DNA from: Trinickia dinghuensis
Lineage (GTDB): Bacteria > Pseudomonadota > Gammaproteobacteria > Burkholderiales > Burkholderiaceae
Length of the DNA stretch: 64,000 bases
Direction of reading: 5' to 3'
Assembly (NCBI RefSeq): GCF_003367175.1
Contig: NZ_QRGA01000018.1
Span: forward strand, 1 to 64,000
This document shows positions 19,652 to 31,986 of this stretch, one piece after another. Each line of letters starts with the position of its first letter. Position 1 is the stretch's first letter. A model generated the notes under the pieces. It was not told the origin of the DNA. It ran no database searches and was given only the letters and a program-made list of their open reading frames with translations. The position numbers were made by a program, and so were the translations under genes.

Positions 19652-20965
19652 CTATACGTGGGCCGGCTGCCGGCGCGTCGTGCGCTGGGACGGAAAGCGG
19701 ACGCTGAACGTGCTGCCTTTGCCCTCTTCGCTTTTCACGTCGAGTATCGCATCGTGCCGTTGCAGCACGTGCTTGACGATGGCCAGCCCCAGTCCCGTGC
19801 CGCCCGTATCGCGCGAGCGGCTACGGTCGACGCGGTAAAAGCGCTCGGTCAGCCGGGGAATGTCGGCCGCGGGAATGCCGAAGCCCGTGTCGCTCACCGA
19901 GAATACGGCTTCCTTGCCGGCCTGCTTCCACGCGACGTCGATCGAACCGCCGTCGGGCGTATAGCGAATCGCATTCGTCACGAGATTGCCGAGCGCGCTG
20001 AGCACTTCCGTCTCGGCACCGGTAACCGTCAAGCCGTCGTCCGCTGCGAAGGAGATGACGTGGCTCCCACCCGACAGCGTCGCCGCGTCCTCGCGAATGT
20101 GCGAGATCACCGCGCGCATATCGATCGCCTGGTCGCTCGGCGGCTTCACGTTGCCCTCGAGCTTCGCCAGCACGAGCAAGTCGTCGACGATGTTGCGCAT
20201 GCGCGATGCTTGCTGATCCATCAACTCCAGATAGCGCTCCCGATCGGTCTGATCGAGCGGCAACTCCCGCATCGTCTCGAGAAAGCCCGACAGGACCGTG
20301 AGCGGCGTCTTCAGCTCGTGCGAGACGTTCGCGACGAAATCGCGCCGCATGGCGTCGGTCCGCTCCAGTTCGGTGATGTCGGCCGAGAGGACGAGCTTGC
20401 GATTCTCCCCATAGGGAAACGCCTGGACCGACAGCACGTTCTGCCGTTTCTCCCCCATGCCGCGCATGACGAGCATTGCGTCGTACTCGTGCGAGTTCAG
20501 ATACCGTACGAAATCGGGATGCCGCACGAGATGGGTGATGTGCTGGCGCAGATCGCGCTTCGCATCGAGTCCGAAGTGCTGCTCGGCAATGGCGTTGCAC
20601 CATTCGATCTGGTCATGATCGTCGAGCATCGCCACGCCGTTCGGCGAGGCTTGAATCGCCTGAATAAAACGTGAATGCTGCTGCTCGACCTGGCGCACCT
20701 GCGCATGCCAGCGCTTGGCCAGCTTATGCAGGCGGTAATAGATTTCGCCCCAGATCCCAGGCGCGCTCGGCACCTCGCCGTATACGGGCGCATCGAGCAG
20801 GCGCCACAGGCGCTGCGTGTGATAAGTGGCAAACAGGCTCTGCGCGACCAGCGCCAAGCCGCCGATGATCAAGGCCGTGCGGACACTCGTGACGGCGGCG
20901 ATCGCCGCGCATATGAGCGCAAGCAGCAAGAGCGATACGATCGAGCGCGCCCAGATGATGTTCAT
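19652..20965 (-). CDS. phoR: Phosphate regulon sensor histidine kinase
   Basis: PhoR senses phosphate through the Pst-PhoU complex and phosphorylates PhoB. The 437-residue protein has two N-terminal membrane helices (residues about 5-45, including LLLLALICAAIAAVTS) and a cytoplasmic PAS region (about 95-200, FIQAIQASPNGVAMLDD). The HisKA domain has the acceptor His216 in FVANVSHELKTPLTVL, and the HATPase has NLVTNAIRYTP, SDTGFGIP and GGTGLGLAIVKH. The small periplasmic loop is typical of PhoR. It is the last gene of the pstSCAB-phoUBR run; 97 bases separate it from phoB. Confidence 0.95.
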   Translation of the reverse strand: MNIIWARSIVSLLLLALICAAIAAVTSVRTALIIGGLALVAQSLFATYHTQRLWRLLDAPVYGEVPSAPGIWGEIYYRLHKLAKRWHAQVRQVEQQHSRFIQAIQASPNGVAMLDDHDQIEWCNAIAEQHFGLDAKRDLRQHITHLVRHPDFVRYLNSHEYDAMLVMRGMGEKRQNVLSVQAFPYGENRKLVLSADITELERTDAMRRDFVANVSHELKTPLTVLSGFLETMRELPLDQTDRERYLELMDQQASRMRNIVDDLLVLAKLEGNVKPPSDQAIDMRAVISHIREDAATLSGGSHVISFAADDGLTVTGAETEVLSALGNLVTNAIRYTPDGGSIDVAWKQAGKEAVFSVSDTGFGIPAADIPRLTERFYRVDRSRSRDTGGTGLGLAIVKHVLQRHDAILDVKSEEGKGSTFSVRFPSQRTTRRQPAHV

Positions 20966-21062
20966 GTGATCAAGGTGAGCCGGATGACGAATACGCGCCG
21001 CATCGAGTGCCGATACAAGGGCACCCGCCTCGCGCGGCGCGCCAGGACCGCGCCTCTCAGGT

Positions 21063-21764
21063 TTAGGCGCTCTTGGCGAGACGATAGCCGCTGCCGCGCA
21101 CCGTTTCGATCATAGCATCGCACCCGGCGGGCTTGAGCGCGGCACGCAGACGCTTGATGTGCACGTCGACCGTGCGCTCCTCGACGAAGACATGGTCGCC
21201 CCAGACTTGATCGAGCAGCTGCGTGCGGCTGTGCACGCGCTCCGGATGCGTCATGAAGAAGTGCAGCAGCCGGAACTCGGTGGGACCGAGATCGAGCTTG
21301 ATCTCGCTGTCCGCCCCGTGCGCCGCGACACGGTGCGTGGCCGGGTCGAGCTTGAGCCCGTTGATGGCCACCACGTCCTCGGTCAGCTGCGGCGCGCGCC
21401 GGCGCAGCACGGCCTTGATGCGCGCCATCAGCTCCTTCGGCGAAAACGGCTTCGTCACGTAGTCGTCCGCGCCGATCTCGAGGCCGAGCACCTTGTCCTG
21501 CTCGTCCCCGCGCGCCGTCAGCATGATGATCGGAATGTGCTTCGTGCGCTCGTTATTGCGCAGATCGCGCGCGAACGCGATCCCCGACTTGCCCGGCAGC
21601 ATCCAGTCCAGCAAGACGAGATCGGGCAGCACGTCGCTGATCAGCGCCTGCGCCTGCTCCGCGTTGTACGCGCGGATGGGGCAATGCCCCGCGTGCTGCA
21701 GGTTGACGGAAATCAGTTCGGAAATCGCGGGCTCATCTTCAATGATGAGAATGCTGCTCGGCAT
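21063..21764 (-). CDS. phoB: Phosphate regulon response regulator
   Basis: PhoB is the OmpR-family activator of the Pho regulon. The 233-residue product has a receiver domain with the acidic pair in LIIEDEP, phospho-acceptor Asp53 in LLDWMLPG, the Thr in MLTARG and the Lys in VTKPFSPKEL. A C-terminal winged helix follows (LGPTEFRLLHFFMTHPERV, VEERTVDVHIKRLRAAL). An alternative GTG start lies two codons upstream at 21770; ATG 21764 is preferred because AGGTGACG is correctly spaced before it. It sits between phoU and phoR and is expected to bind the tandem boxes at 26458-26496. Confidence 0.96.
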   Translation of the reverse strand: MPSSILIIEDEPAISELISVNLQHAGHCPIRAYNAEQAQALISDVLPDLVLLDWMLPGKSGIAFARDLRNNERTKHIPIIMLTARGDEQDKVLGLEIGADDYVTKPFSPKELMARIKAVLRRRAPQLTEDVVAINGLKLDPATHRVAAHGADSEIKLDLGPTEFRLLHFFMTHPERVHSRTQLLDQVWGDHVFVEERTVDVHIKRLRAALKPAGCDAMIETVRGSGYRLAKSA

Positions 21765-21802
21765 CGTCACCTACCTCTGGATACGTTCGACATGTTTAAC
21801 GT

Positions 21803-22507
21803 TTAACTAAGCGCTTCGCGCTCGAGGGTATCGCGGCCCTTATGGCGCACGTCGGTCCCCTTCACGATGTAAATGATGAATTCGGCGATGTTCTTCGCGT
21901 GATCGCCGATGCGCTCGATCGCCTTGGCGATGAACAGAAACTCGAGCCCGACCGAGATCGTGCGCGGGTCTTCCATCATGTAGGTGACGAGCTTGCGCAC
22001 GAACGCGCGGAATTCCTCGTCGATCGCCTTGTCGTCGCGCACGATTTGCGCGGCGGCTACCGTATCGAGGCGCGCGAACGCGTCGAGCGCGCGGCGCAGG
22101 ATCGACGCGGCCATCTCGCCCGAGAGCTTGATCTCGGCGATGTTGACCGTGCGCGACGCCCCCTCTTCCGACAAACGTTTCACGCGTTTGGCGATCTTCT
22201 CGGCCTCGTCGCCGGCGCGCTCGAGGTTCGTGATCGTCTTCGAGATCGCGAGCAGCAGGCGCAGGTCGCGCGCGGCCGGCTGACGGCGCGCGATGACGTT
22301 GCTGCACTCCTCGTCGATATCGACTTCCATCGTATTGACGGTGTCTTCCGCCAAAATCACCTGATCGGCGATATCGATGTCGAAATCGTTCAACGCCTGC
22401 ATCGCACGCGTGATCTGCGCTTCGACGAGGCCCCCCATTTCCAATACTTTCGACGAGACCAGATTGAGATCCGCGTCGAATTGGCTCGACAGATGCTTGT
22501 CCGACAT
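21803..22507 (-). CDS. phoU: Phosphate-specific transport system accessory protein PhoU
   Basis: PhoU is a peripheral protein that links the Pst transporter to PhoR and keeps the regulon off when phosphate is plentiful. The 234-residue helical protein has the two PhoU repeats: the first starts near LNLVSSKVLEMGGLVEAQI with EVDIDEECSNVIARRQPAARDLR, and the second near ASILRRALDAFARLD with KAIERIGDHAKNIAEFIIY. These D/E-rich motifs bind metal clusters. It lies 18 bases downstream of pstB and is followed by phoB. Confidence 0.96.
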   Translation of the reverse strand: MSDKHLSSQFDADLNLVSSKVLEMGGLVEAQITRAMQALNDFDIDIADQVILAEDTVNTMEVDIDEECSNVIARRQPAARDLRLLLAISKTITNLERAGDEAEKIAKRVKRLSEEGASRTVNIAEIKLSGEMAASILRRALDAFARLDTVAAAQIVRDDKAIDEEFRAFVRKLVTYMMEDPRTISVGLEFLFIAKAIERIGDHAKNIAEFIIYIVKGTDVRHKGRDTLEREALS

Positions 22508-22525
22508 CGTTGCCCCCTTATTTCA

Positions 22526-23374
22526 TCAGCCGAAGCGGCCGGTGATGTAATCCTCGGTTTCCTTGCGGACCGGCTTGATGAAGATTTTCTCCGTATCGCC
22601 GAATTCAATCAACTCGCCAAGGTACATATAGCCCGTATAGTCGGAACAACGCGCTGCCTGCTGCATGTTGTGCGTGACGATCACGACGGTGTAGTCGTTC
22701 TTGAGCTCGGCGATGAGCTCCTCGACACGGCCCGTCGAGATCGGGTCGAGCGCCGAGCACGGCTCGTCGAGCAGCAGCACTTCCGGGCGAATCGCAATGC
22801 CGCGCGCGATGCAAAGCCGCTGCTGCTGGCCGCCCGAGAGGCCGTAGCCGCTCTGTTGCAGCTTGTCCTTCACTTCGGTCCACAGCGCCGCTTTCGTCAG
22901 CGCCCACTCGACGCGGTCGTCCATCTCCGAGCGCGACAGCTTTTCGAACATCTTCACGCCGAACGCGATGTTGTCGTAGATCGACATCGGAAACGGCGTC
23001 GGCTTCTGGAAGACCATGCCGACACGCGCGCGCAGCAGCGAAATGTCGCGGTTGGTCGTCAGCAGGTTCTCGCCGTCCATCATGATGGCGCCTTCGGCGC
23101 GCTGCTCCGGATAGAGCGCGAACATCTTGTTGAACGTGCGCAGGAGCGTCGACTTGCCGCAGCCCGAGGGACCGATGAACGCGGTCACCTTTCCTTCGGG
23201 GATGTTCATGTTGATGTTCTTGAGCGCGTGATACTTGCCGTAGAAGAAATTCAGGTTCTTCACTTCGATCTTCGGCGTAAGCGGCGCGAGCGGCCGATCG
23301 CCATGCGCCGGCTCGAAACTGGCGGGCGCGGCGGGACGCTCGACTTGGGACAGGTGACTCTCAGCCATATTCAT
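22526..23374 (-). CDS. pstB: Phosphate ABC transporter ATP-binding protein
   Basis: PstB powers phosphate import through PstCA. The 282-residue ATPase has Walker [10 protein letters not shown] at residues 68-76, the Q-loop in [16 protein letters not shown], the signature [14 protein letters not shown], Walker [14 protein letters not shown] and the H-loop VTHNM. The first 35 residues are a Pro/Ala-rich extension before the ABC domain, longer than in E. coli. Starts at 23374 or 23368 (two Met codons apart) are equally possible. The gene begins 15 bases after the pstA stop. Confidence 0.96.
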   Translation of the reverse strand: MNMAESHLSQVERPAAPASFEPAHGDRPLAPLTPKIEVKNLNFFYGKYHALKNINMNIPEGKVTAFIGPSGCGKSTLLRTFNKMFALYPEQRAEGAIMMDGENLLTTNRDISLLRARVGMVFQKPTPFPMSIYDNIAFGVKMFEKLSRSEMDDRVEWALTKAALWTEVKDKLQQSGYGLSGGQQQRLCIARGIAIRPEVLLLDEPCSALDPISTGRVEELIAELKNDYTVVIVTHNMQQAARCSDYTGYMYLGELIEFGDTEKIFIKPVRKETEDYITGRFG

Positions 23375-23389
23375 AAGGCGCTCCGGGGC

Positions 23390-24286
23390 TTATTTCTTGC
23401 CGAACATTGCACGCGCGAGGATGTTCAGTCCGAGCACGCCGAGGGTAATCAGGAACACACCGGCCCACGCGAGCGATTGCCACTGCGGGAACGGACTCAT
23501 TGCGAACTTGTAGATCGTGACGGGCAGATTCGCCATCGGCTGGTTCATGTCGACCGAGAAGAACTGGTTCGACAAGGCCGTGAACAGCAGCGGCGCCGTC
23601 TCGCCCGCGATACGCGCGATGGCGAGCAGCACACCCGTCACCACGCCCGCGGCCGATGCCTTCAGCGTGATCGACAGCACCATCTTCCACTTCGGCACGC
23701 CAAGCGCGAACGCCGCTTCGCGCAGCGCGTTGGGCACGAGCTTGAGCATGTTCTCGGTCGTGCGGATCACGATCGGAATTTGCAGCAGCGCCAGCGAAAT
23801 CACGCCGGCCCAGCCCGAGAAATGCCCCATCTTCGCGACGACGATCGCGTAGACGAACAGGCCCACCACGATCGACGGCGCCGACAGCAGAATGTCGTTG
23901 ATGAAGCGTGTGACACCCGCGAGCCAGCCCTTGCGGCCGTACTCGGCCAGATAGACGCCGGCCAGCACGCCGATCGGCGTACCGACGACCGTAGCGGCGC
24001 CGACGAGCATCAGCGTACCGACGATCGCGTTGGCCAAGCCGCCGCCGTCGGTGTTCGGGGGCGGTGTCGACTGCGTGAACAGCGACGTGGACAAACCGCC
24101 AAGACCGAGGCTCAGCGTCGTATAGAGAATCCAGACGAGCCACAGCAGCCCGAATGCCATGGCGGCCAGCGAGAGCGCCAGCGCGACCGCGTTGACGCCG
24201 CGCCGGCGGCGCTGCAGACGCTCGCGCGTCGCGGCAAACACTTCGGGGCTCGCCGAGCCGGGGATTTGCATCGAGGGACCGTTCAT
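23390..24286 (-). CDS. pstA: Phosphate ABC transporter permease PstA
   Basis: PstA is one of the two inner-membrane permeases of the phosphate importer. The 298-residue protein has a Gln/Arg-rich cytoplasmic start and six membrane helices. The permease loop that contacts PstB is [20 protein letters not shown], followed by [20 protein letters not shown]. The open frame extends far upstream through pstC in another frame. The true start is ATG 24286, preceded by GGAGGGAGCG and overlapping the pstC stop by four bases (ATGA), which shows translational coupling. Confidence 0.95.
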   Translation of the reverse strand: MNGPSMQIPGSASPEVFAATRERLQRRRRGVNAVALALSLAAMAFGLLWLVWILYTTLSLGLGGLSTSLFTQSTPPPNTDGGGLANAIVGTLMLVGAATVVGTPIGVLAGVYLAEYGRKGWLAGVTRFINDILLSAPSIVVGLFVYAIVVAKMGHFSGWAGVISLALLQIPIVIRTTENMLKLVPNALREAAFALGVPKWKMVLSITLKASAAGVVTGVLLAIARIAGETAPLLFTALSNQFFSVDMNQPMANLPVTIYKFAMSPFPQWQSLAWAGVFLITLGVLGLNILARAMFGKK

Positions 24287-25266
24287 TTCGCTCCCTCCGC
24301 CTTCTCGAGGCGCAGCAGCATGATTTTCGAAATTGCGAGCACGATGAACGTGATGACGAAGAGAATCAGGCCGAGCTCCATCAGCGCCGAGGTATGCAAG
24401 CCGGGGCCCGCTTCGGCGAACTCGTTGGCCAGGGCCGACGTGATGCTGTTGCCCGGCGAAAACAGGGAGACGTTGCTGAGCAAGTTGGTGTTGCCGATCA
24501 CGAACGTGACGGCCATCGTTTCGCCCAGCGCGCGGCCGAGACCGAGCATGACGCCGCCGATCACTCCGCTCTTCGTGAACGGCAGGACGATCTTCCACAT
24601 CACTTCCCAGGTCGTGCAGCCGATGCCGTATGCCGATTCCTTCAGCAGGACCGGCGTGACCTCGAACACGTCGCGCATGACCGCGGCGATATACGGAATG
24701 ATCATGATCGCCAGGATGACGCCGGCGCACAGAATGCCGATGCCGATCGGCGGCCCTTGGAACAGCGAGCCGATGATCGGCATCGAGCCGAGCACGTTGC
24801 CGAGCGGCTGCTCGAAGTAGGTCGCGAAAATCGGCGAGAACACGAGCAGGCCCCACATGCCGTAGACGATCGAGGGGATCGCAGCCAGCAATTCGATGGC
24901 GATGCCGAGCGGGCGGCGCAGCCAAGCGGGGGACAGTTCGGTCAGGAAGAGCGCGATGCCGAAGCTCACGGGCACCGCGATGATGAGTGCGATGATGGAC
25001 GTCGCCAGCGTACCGTACACGGGCACGAGCGCGCCGTACTTGTCGTTGGGCGGATCCCAGTCGGCGGTCCAGAGGAAGCTCAAGCCGAATTTATGGATCG
25101 TCGGCCACGATTCGATGATGAGGGACACGATGATGCCGCCGAGCAGCAACAAGGTGACGATTGCTGCGAGGCACGCCAAGGAGCCGAAAACGATGTCGCC
25201 GAGCTGACTCGGCGCGCGTTGCGCGTGTTCGGCTGGGGCCGTCGACATGAGTCGAGTGTCGGACAT
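24283..25266 (-). CDS. pstC: Phosphate ABC transporter permease PstC
   Basis: The second permease of the importer, 327 residues, with six predicted membrane helices. The segment [20 protein letters not shown] and [18 protein letters not shown] form the conserved coupling loop. A hydrophilic N-terminus of about 25 residues precedes the first helix ([20 protein letters not shown]). The open frame runs 20 codons upstream, but [11 protein letters not shown] at 25266 is the more usual start. It is 101 bases downstream of pstS and overlaps pstA by four bases. Confidence 0.95.
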   Translation of the reverse strand: MSDTRLMSTAPAEHAQRAPSQLGDIVFGSLACLAAIVTLLLLGGIIVSLIIESWPTIHKFGLSFLWTADWDPPNDKYGALVPVYGTLATSIIALIIAVPVSFGIALFLTELSPAWLRRPLGIAIELLAAIPSIVYGMWGLLVFSPIFATYFEQPLGNVLGSMPIIGSLFQGPPIGIGILCAGVILAIMIIPYIAAVMRDVFEVTPVLLKESAYGIGCTTWEVMWKIVLPFTKSGVIGGVMLGLGRALGETMAVTFVIGNTNLLSNVSLFSPGNSITSALANEFAEAGPGLHTSALMELGLILFVITFIVLAISKIMLLRLEKAEGAK

Positions 25267-25367
25267 GTGAACCCGTTTGCTGTTGCCGCGCCCGGGATAG
25301 GCGCCGGCGATGGCGACGCCCGGCAAGGCGCTTGCCTTGCCGGGCCATGACTACCCTTACGACACGC

Positions 25368-26399
25368 TTATTGAGCGACCGGCTTGCCCGAAGCGTCCTT
25401 CACGTTCGACGTCCACTGCTTCTCGATCTCAGCCGTCACCGACTCCGGCAGCGCGATGTAGTCGAGCGAGTTCACGGAATCGGAGCCGTTCTTGAACGAC
25501 CACTTGAAGAACTTCAGCGTTTCCGCGCCTTCCGCCGGCTTGTCTTGCGTCTTGTGCACGAGCACGAACGTCGCACCGACGATCGGCCATGCGTTCGCGC
25601 CCGGCTCGTCCGTCAGGATCTGGTAGAACGACTTGTTCCACTCGGCGCCCTTGGCGGCGGCGGCGAACGTCGTCGTATCCGGCGTCAGCACCTTGCCGTC
25701 GTGGTTCACCATCTTCGTGTAGACCATGTGGTTTTGCTTCACATAGGCCCACTCGACGTAGCCGATCGCGCCCGGCAGACGCTGGATGAACGCGGCGACG
25801 CCGTCGTTGCCCTTGCCGCCCGTACCCGTCGGCCAGTTCACCGACGTGCCTTCGCCGACCTTCGACTTCCACTCCGGGCTCACCTTCGAGAGGTAGTCCG
25901 ACCAAATGAACGTCGTGCCCGAGCCATCGGCGCGGCGCACCACGGCGATCGCTTGGTTCGGCAGCTTCACGCCCGGGTTCAGCTTGGCGATGGCCGGGTC
26001 GTTCCACTTCGTGATCTTGTTCAGATAGATGTCGGCCAGCACTTCGCCCGACAGCGTCAGTTCGCCAGCCTTCACGCCCGGCAGGTTGACCGCGGGCACC
26101 ACGCCGCCGACCACCGTCGGGAACTGAAACAGGCCTTGCTTCGCGAGTTCGTCGTCCTTCAGCGGCATGTCCGAACCGGCGAAATCGACCGTCTTCGCTT
26201 CGATTTGCTTGATGCCGCCGGCCGAGCCGATGCCTTGATAGTTGACCTTGCCGCCGCCCGTCTTGGCGTACGTGTCGGCCCACTTCGTGTAGAGCGGAGC
26301 GGCAAACGTGCTGCCCGCGCCGGTGATGTCGGCGGCTTGCGCGGAAACGGCGAAAAGCACGCCGGCCAGGCCAGCGAACGCGGTTTGCATCAATTTCAT
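25368..26399 (-). CDS. pstS: Periplasmic phosphate-binding protein PstS
   Basis: PstS captures phosphate in the periplasm and delivers it to PstCA. The 343-residue precursor has a Sec signal peptide ([20 protein letters not shown], cleavage after AQA at residue 22). The mature protein starts [18 protein letters not shown], with the phosphate contacts [14 protein letters not shown] and RADGSGTTF typical of the family. It is the promoter-proximal gene of the operon, preceded by two tandem Pho boxes. The 101-base gap to pstC may allow higher expression of PstS than of the permeases. Confidence 0.97.
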   Translation of the reverse strand: MKLMQTAFAGLAGVLFAVSAQAADITGAGSTFAAPLYTKWADTYAKTGGGKVNYQGIGSAGGIKQIEAKTVDFAGSDMPLKDDELAKQGLFQFPTVVGGVVPAVNLPGVKAGELTLSGEVLADIYLNKITKWNDPAIAKLNPGVKLPNQAIAVVRRADGSGTTFIWSDYLSKVSPEWKSKVGEGTSVNWPTGTGGKGNDGVAAFIQRLPGAIGYVEWAYVKQNHMVYTKMVNHDGKVLTPDTTTFAAAAKGAEWNKSFYQILTDEPGANAWPIVGATFVLVHKTQDKPAEGAETLKFFKWSFKNGSDSVNSLDYIALPESVTAEIEKQWTSNVKDASGKPVAQ

Positions 26400-26441
26400 G
26401 AGTTAATCCCCAGTGGTGTGGTCTCAAACGCGACACCGCGA

Positions 26442-26496
26442 AGATTAGGTCGAAACTGTGACAGTAATATGACCAACGGTGAAGGACATGTGACAG
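26442..26496 (-). promoter_or_regulatory. pstS promoter with two tandem Pho boxes
   Basis: On the minus strand, CTGTCAC-ATGT-CCTTCAC (26496-26479) and TGGTCAT-ATTA-CTGTCAC (26475-26458) are two PhoB sites 21 bases apart. Each has the 7-4-7 layout. The second is followed after ten bases by TAATCT (26447-26442), the spacing at which a Pho box replaces the -35. Transcription should start near 26435 and cover pstS-pstC-pstA-pstB-phoU-phoB-phoR. Confidence 0.88.
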
Positions 26497-26600
26497 GTTC
26501 CTTACATCGTGAAAGCGACATTCACCAGATTAGCGAAAATTACGATGAATTAAGGGAAGATACAAGCATGACGTCGGTCACGTCGCAGGTAGCGTAGAAG

Positions 26601-26626
26601 AAAAACGCTGCCGAGACAGCGTTTTT
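26601..26626 (-). terminator. Terminator between glmM and the pst operon
   Basis: AAAAACGCTG and CAGCGTTTTT form a perfect 10-base stem with a six-base loop. In minus-strand RNA the stem ends in a run of five U. It lies 30 bases after the glmM stop and upstream of the Pho boxes, so it insulates the pst promoter from glmM transcription. By symmetry it could also work from the plus strand. Confidence 0.92.
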
Positions 26627-26655
26627 GACGTCATCCGGAGCGATCGGCGAATCGC

Positions 26656-28014
26656 CTAAGTGGTCGCCTGCTCGACCACGCGCGCGATGTCCTGCGCATG
26701 GCTCACGGCGGCCTCGCGTTGGCTTGCCTCCACCATCACGCGCAGCACGGGTTCCGTCCCCGAGGCGCGAATCAGCACGCGGCCGCTGCCGTCGAGCGAG
26801 CGCTCGGCATCGGCCACGGCCTGCTTGATCGCCGCGCTGCCCTTCCAATCCGAGCCTGGGCGCATCCGCACGTTGATCAGCTGCTGCGGGAACAACGTGA
26901 CGCCTTCCAGCAGTTCGGCGAGCGTACGGCCGCTGCGTTTGATGGCGGCAAGCACAAGCAGCGCGGAGACGATCCCGTCGCCCGTCGTATGCCGATCGAG
27001 CGACAGAATGTGGCCCGAGCCCTCGGCGCCGAGCTGCCAGCCGCGCTCGCGCAATTGCTCGAGTACGTAGCGATCGCCCACGGCCGCTCGCACGAACGGC
27101 ACGCCCTCGCGGGCGAGCGCCACTTCCACGGCCATGTTCGTCATCAGGGTGCCGACGGCGCCCGGCACGCGGCCGTCGGTCGCTATGCGGTCCTTCACGA
27201 GCACGTACAGCAGTTCGTCGCCGTTGAAGAGCCGGCCCGTCGAGTCGACGATTTGCAAGCGGTCCGCATCGCCGTCGAGCGCGATCCCCAGATCGGCGCG
27301 GTTCGCGCGCACGGCGCGGATCAGCGCATCGGGCGCCGTCGCGCCGACGCCGTCGTTGATGTTGAATCCGTTCGGCGTCACGCCGATCGGCACGATATCG
27401 GCACCGAGTTCGTGAAACACATGCGGCGCGATGTCATAGGCCGCGCCGTGCGCGCAATCGACGACGAGCTTGAGCCCGTGCAGATCGAACGCCGCGGGAA
27501 ACGTGCTCTTGCAGAACTCGATATAGCGTCCCGCTGCGTCGTCGAGACGGCGGGCCTTGCCCAGCTGCTCCGACGCCGCGCAGGCGAGCGGCTGCTCGAG
27601 CTGCTCTTCGATTCGCAACTCGACCTCGTCGGGCAATTTGTTGCCATCGGCGCTGAAAAACTTGATGCCGTTGTCGTAGTAAGGATTGTGCGAAGCGCTG
27701 ATGACCACGCCGGCCGCCAGCCGAAGCGCGCGCGTGAGGTAGGCGACACCGGGAGTGGGCATCGGTCCGGCCAGCATCACGTCGACGCCTGCCGCGGAAA
27801 AGCCCGACTCGAGCGCGGCTTCGAGCATGTAGCCCGACACGCGCGTATCTTTGCCGATCAGGACCGTCGGCCGCGAGCCCGCCTTCGCCCATCGATCCGC
27901 TTCGGCCAGTACCTTGCCGGCCGCATAGCCGAGCCGCAACACGAAATCGGGTGTGATCGGCGCCTCGCCCACTTTGCCCCGAATCCCATCCGTGCCGAAA
28001 TAACGACGTGCCAT
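26656..28014 (-). CDS. glmM: Phosphoglucosamine mutase
   Basis: GlmM converts glucosamine-6-phosphate to glucosamine-1-phosphate for UDP-GlcNAc, peptidoglycan and LPS synthesis. The 452-residue enzyme opens [20 protein letters not shown], with the family sugar-phosphate motif. The phosphorylated serine is Ser108 in [17 protein letters not shown], and the metal loop is ALDGDADR. The C-terminal phosphate-binding loop is [14 protein letters not shown]. Length and motifs are normal. It follows folP by 77 bases, the conserved ftsH-folP-glmM order of proteobacteria. Confidence 0.98.
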   Translation of the reverse strand: MARRYFGTDGIRGKVGEAPITPDFVLRLGYAAGKVLAEADRWAKAGSRPTVLIGKDTRVSGYMLEAALESGFSAAGVDVMLAGPMPTPGVAYLTRALRLAAGVVISASHNPYYDNGIKFFSADGNKLPDEVELRIEEQLEQPLACAASEQLGKARRLDDAAGRYIEFCKSTFPAAFDLHGLKLVVDCAHGAAYDIAPHVFHELGADIVPIGVTPNGFNINDGVGATAPDALIRAVRANRADLGIALDGDADRLQIVDSTGRLFNGDELLYVLVKDRIATDGRVPGAVGTLMTNMAVEVALAREGVPFVRAAVGDRYVLEQLRERGWQLGAEGSGHILSLDRHTTGDGIVSALLVLAAIKRSGRTLAELLEGVTLFPQQLINVRMRPGSDWKGSAAIKQAVADAERSLDGSGRVLIRASGTEPVLRVMVEASQREAAVSHAQDIARVVEQATT

Positions 28015-28091
28015 TTCTCGAATTCCCCCGCTCTCTCGAACGTTTTGAATGATTGGTTACTGCGTAACTGCTATTCCTGCTGTGCTATCCG

Positions 28092-28994
28092 TCAGCGCGT
28101 CACGTTTTCCGCTTCACGAACGGCTGCCCACACCTTCAGCGCATCGACGGTTTCCGCGACATCGTGCACGCGCACGATCGCCGCGCCCCGCTCCGCCGCG
28201 CACACCGCGGCCGCCACGCTCGCCGCCACGCGCTCGGCCGGCGTACTGCGTCCGGTCACCGCGCCGAGCATCGATTTGCGCGACATCCCGGCCAGAATCG
28301 GAAACGGCGCCTCGCCGGCTGCAGGCCGCGGCGCGGTGTCGCGCAAGCGGGCGAGCAACGCGTAATTGTGCTCGCGCGTGGCCTTGCCGAACCCGAATCC
28401 CGGATCGACGCTGATCCGGTTGCGCGCGATCCCGGCCTGCGTCAACGCATCGACCCGCGCTTCCAAGAACGCACGGACATCGCCCACGACGTCCTCATAG
28501 TCGATCTCGCCGCGCTGCATCGTCTGCGGCTCTCCGAGCATATGCATCACGCACAGGCCGCAATCGGTGCCGCTCACGGCGTCCAGCGCGCCCGCACGGC
28601 GAAAGCCCCAGATATCGTTGACGAGATCCGCCCCGGCAGCCAATGCCGCGCGCATCACTTCAGGCTTGTAGGTGTCGATCGAGAGCGGGATGCCAATGCC
28701 GGCCAGCGCCTCGATCACGGGGACCACGCGCGCGAGTTCCTGCTCGAGCGGCACGGTGGGCGCACCGGGGCGCGTCGACTCGCCGCCGATGTCGACGATG
28801 TCGACGCCGTCGGCCACCATCCGCTCGGCTTGGCGCAGCGCGTTGTCCCGGGCGATATAGCGCCCGCCGTCGGAAAACGAATCTGGCGTGACGTTGAGGA
28901 TGCCCATCACGAGCGGGCGCTCGAACGTCAGGGCGAAGCGCCCACAAACGAGCGGCTCTGGAATGGCGGTACGTGAGAAATGAGGAATAGACAC
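28092..28994 (-). CDS. folP: Dihydropteroate synthase
   Basis: FolP condenses p-aminobenzoate with 6-hydroxymethyl-dihydropterin diphosphate; it is the sulfonamide target. The 300-residue protein has ERPLVMGILNVTPDSFSDGG (residues about 25-44), then DIGGESTRPGA. ADLVNDIWGF, ISVDPGFGFGKA and GMSRKSMLG complete the pterin and phosphate sites. It lies downstream of ftsH, but a terminator at 29053-29085 separates them, so folP-glmM probably has its own promoter in the roughly 60 bases before the start codon. Confidence 0.97.
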   Translation of the reverse strand: MSIPHFSRTAIPEPLVCGRFALTFERPLVMGILNVTPDSFSDGGRYIARDNALRQAERMVADGVDIVDIGGESTRPGAPTVPLEQELARVVPVIEALAGIGIPLSIDTYKPEVMRAALAAGADLVNDIWGFRRAGALDAVSGTDCGLCVMHMLGEPQTMQRGEIDYEDVVGDVRAFLEARVDALTQAGIARNRISVDPGFGFGKATREHNYALLARLRDTAPRPAAGEAPFPILAGMSRKSMLGAVTGRSTPAERVAASVAAAVCAAERGAAIVRVHDVAETVDALKVWAAVREAENVTR

Positions 28995-29052
28995 GGTACG
29001 GCTAGGAACGGAACGGCAATGCGCGGCCAGCTAAAAGAAAGGCGTGAAAATG

Positions 29053-29085
29053 AAAAAACGGGCCGGTGCGCTTGCACCAGCCCGT
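29053..29085 (-). terminator. Terminator downstream of ftsH
   Basis: ACGGGCCGGTGC and GCACCAGCCCGT pair over 12 positions with one G-U around a four-base loop, and the minus-strand RNA continues into a run of six U. It lies 18 bases after the ftsH stop. Confidence 0.9.
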
Positions 29086-29103
29086 CATTCTAATCGCGCA
29101 GCG

Positions 29104-30996
<1,893 letters not shown>

Positions 30997-31178
30997 AGCC
31001 CACTCCTTCCTCATAGACGGGTGCCTACATTTACCTTGCGGCACCACCAAAGCATTCTAATCCAGTCGGCAAGCCCCTGCCATAACGTTTCGCTACCGGC
31101 AAAATAGCGTGTCCGGCCGCACCGACGGTGCTGTCAAGCCCCGCGGCTAGGGTCTAACCACTGCAAAACGCACCCGCA

Positions 31179-31841
31179 TTATTCGGGCCGCTTCAAAACC
31201 TTGCCCAAAATGAACGTTTCGGACGATTTGTCCCGCGACGCCTTGGGCTTGCGCGCCGCGACCGTTTTGAACTGGCGCTTGAACTTCTCGACGATCTGGC
31301 TGTAGCCGCTGCCGTGAAAGCATTTCACGAGCAAAGCGCCCTCCGGCTTCAAATGCGCCTGGGAAAATTCGAGTGCGAGATCGCAAATATGTTCGATCCG
31401 CGCGGCATCGGCCAAGGCCACGCCCGACAGATTGGGCGCCATGTCGGAAATTACAAGGTCCACGCGACGCTCGCCGACAACTTCCTCCAATTGCGCGAGC
31501 ACGCTGTCTTCCCGAAAGTCGCCCTGGATGAAGTGGACGTCGGCGACCGGTTCCATCGGAAGGATGTCGAGCGCGATGATCGTGCCGTCGATCCCGCCTT
31601 CGCGCTCGGCGTCGCGCCCCCTGCCTTGCGCCAGCTTGTTGCGGACGTACTGGCTCCAGCTTCCCGGCGCCGACCCGAGATCGACGATGACCTGTCCGGG
31701 ACGGATGAGCTTGTCCTGCTCGTCGATCTCTTTCAGCTTGTATGCGGCGCGCGCACGGTACCCTTCACGCTGCGCAAGCTTGACGTAAGGGTCGTTGATG
31801 TGATCGTGCAACCACGATTGATTAAAACGGTTTTTTGCCAT
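31179..31841 (-). CDS. rlmE: 23S rRNA (uridine-2'-O)-methyltransferase RlmE
   Basis: RlmE (FtsJ/RrmJ) methylates the 2'-OH of U2552 in the 23S rRNA A-loop late in 50S assembly. The 220-residue enzyme has the SAM site [16 protein letters not shown] and the catalytic K-D-K-E tetrad, visible in [29 protein letters not shown] and SSETFILG. The open frame extends 33 codons upstream with no homology; [14 protein letters not shown] at 31841 is the conserved start. It is heat-shock linked in E. coli and cotranscribed with ftsH there. Here it precedes ftsH by 182 bases and diverges from yhbY. Confidence 0.96.
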   Translation of the reverse strand: MAKNRFNQSWLHDHINDPYVKLAQREGYRARAAYKLKEIDEQDKLIRPGQVIVDLGSAPGSWSQYVRNKLAQGRGRDAEREGGIDGTIIALDILPMEPVADVHFIQGDFREDSVLAQLEEVVGERRVDLVISDMAPNLSGVALADAARIEHICDLALEFSQAHLKPEGALLVKCFHGSGYSQIVEKFKRQFKTVAARKPKASRDKSSETFILGKVLKRPE

Positions 31842-31986
31842 CGAAAAGGAATCAATTACTGCGTCGAGCCGCACTTTTGGCGGATAATACGCGTTTTGCC
31901 GGCGCGCCGTCCGGTCGGCTCGGCCGGACCGGGCATACATTTCATGGCGCGGCCGTCCCTATTTTAGTCGAGTCGTACTTCGTCCT

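Noticed and set aside
21842-24820. Plus-strand open frame of 992 codons opposite phoU, pstB and pstA
   Set aside because: Shadow of the pst-phoU genes; composition is non-protein-like and the true genes have full motifs.
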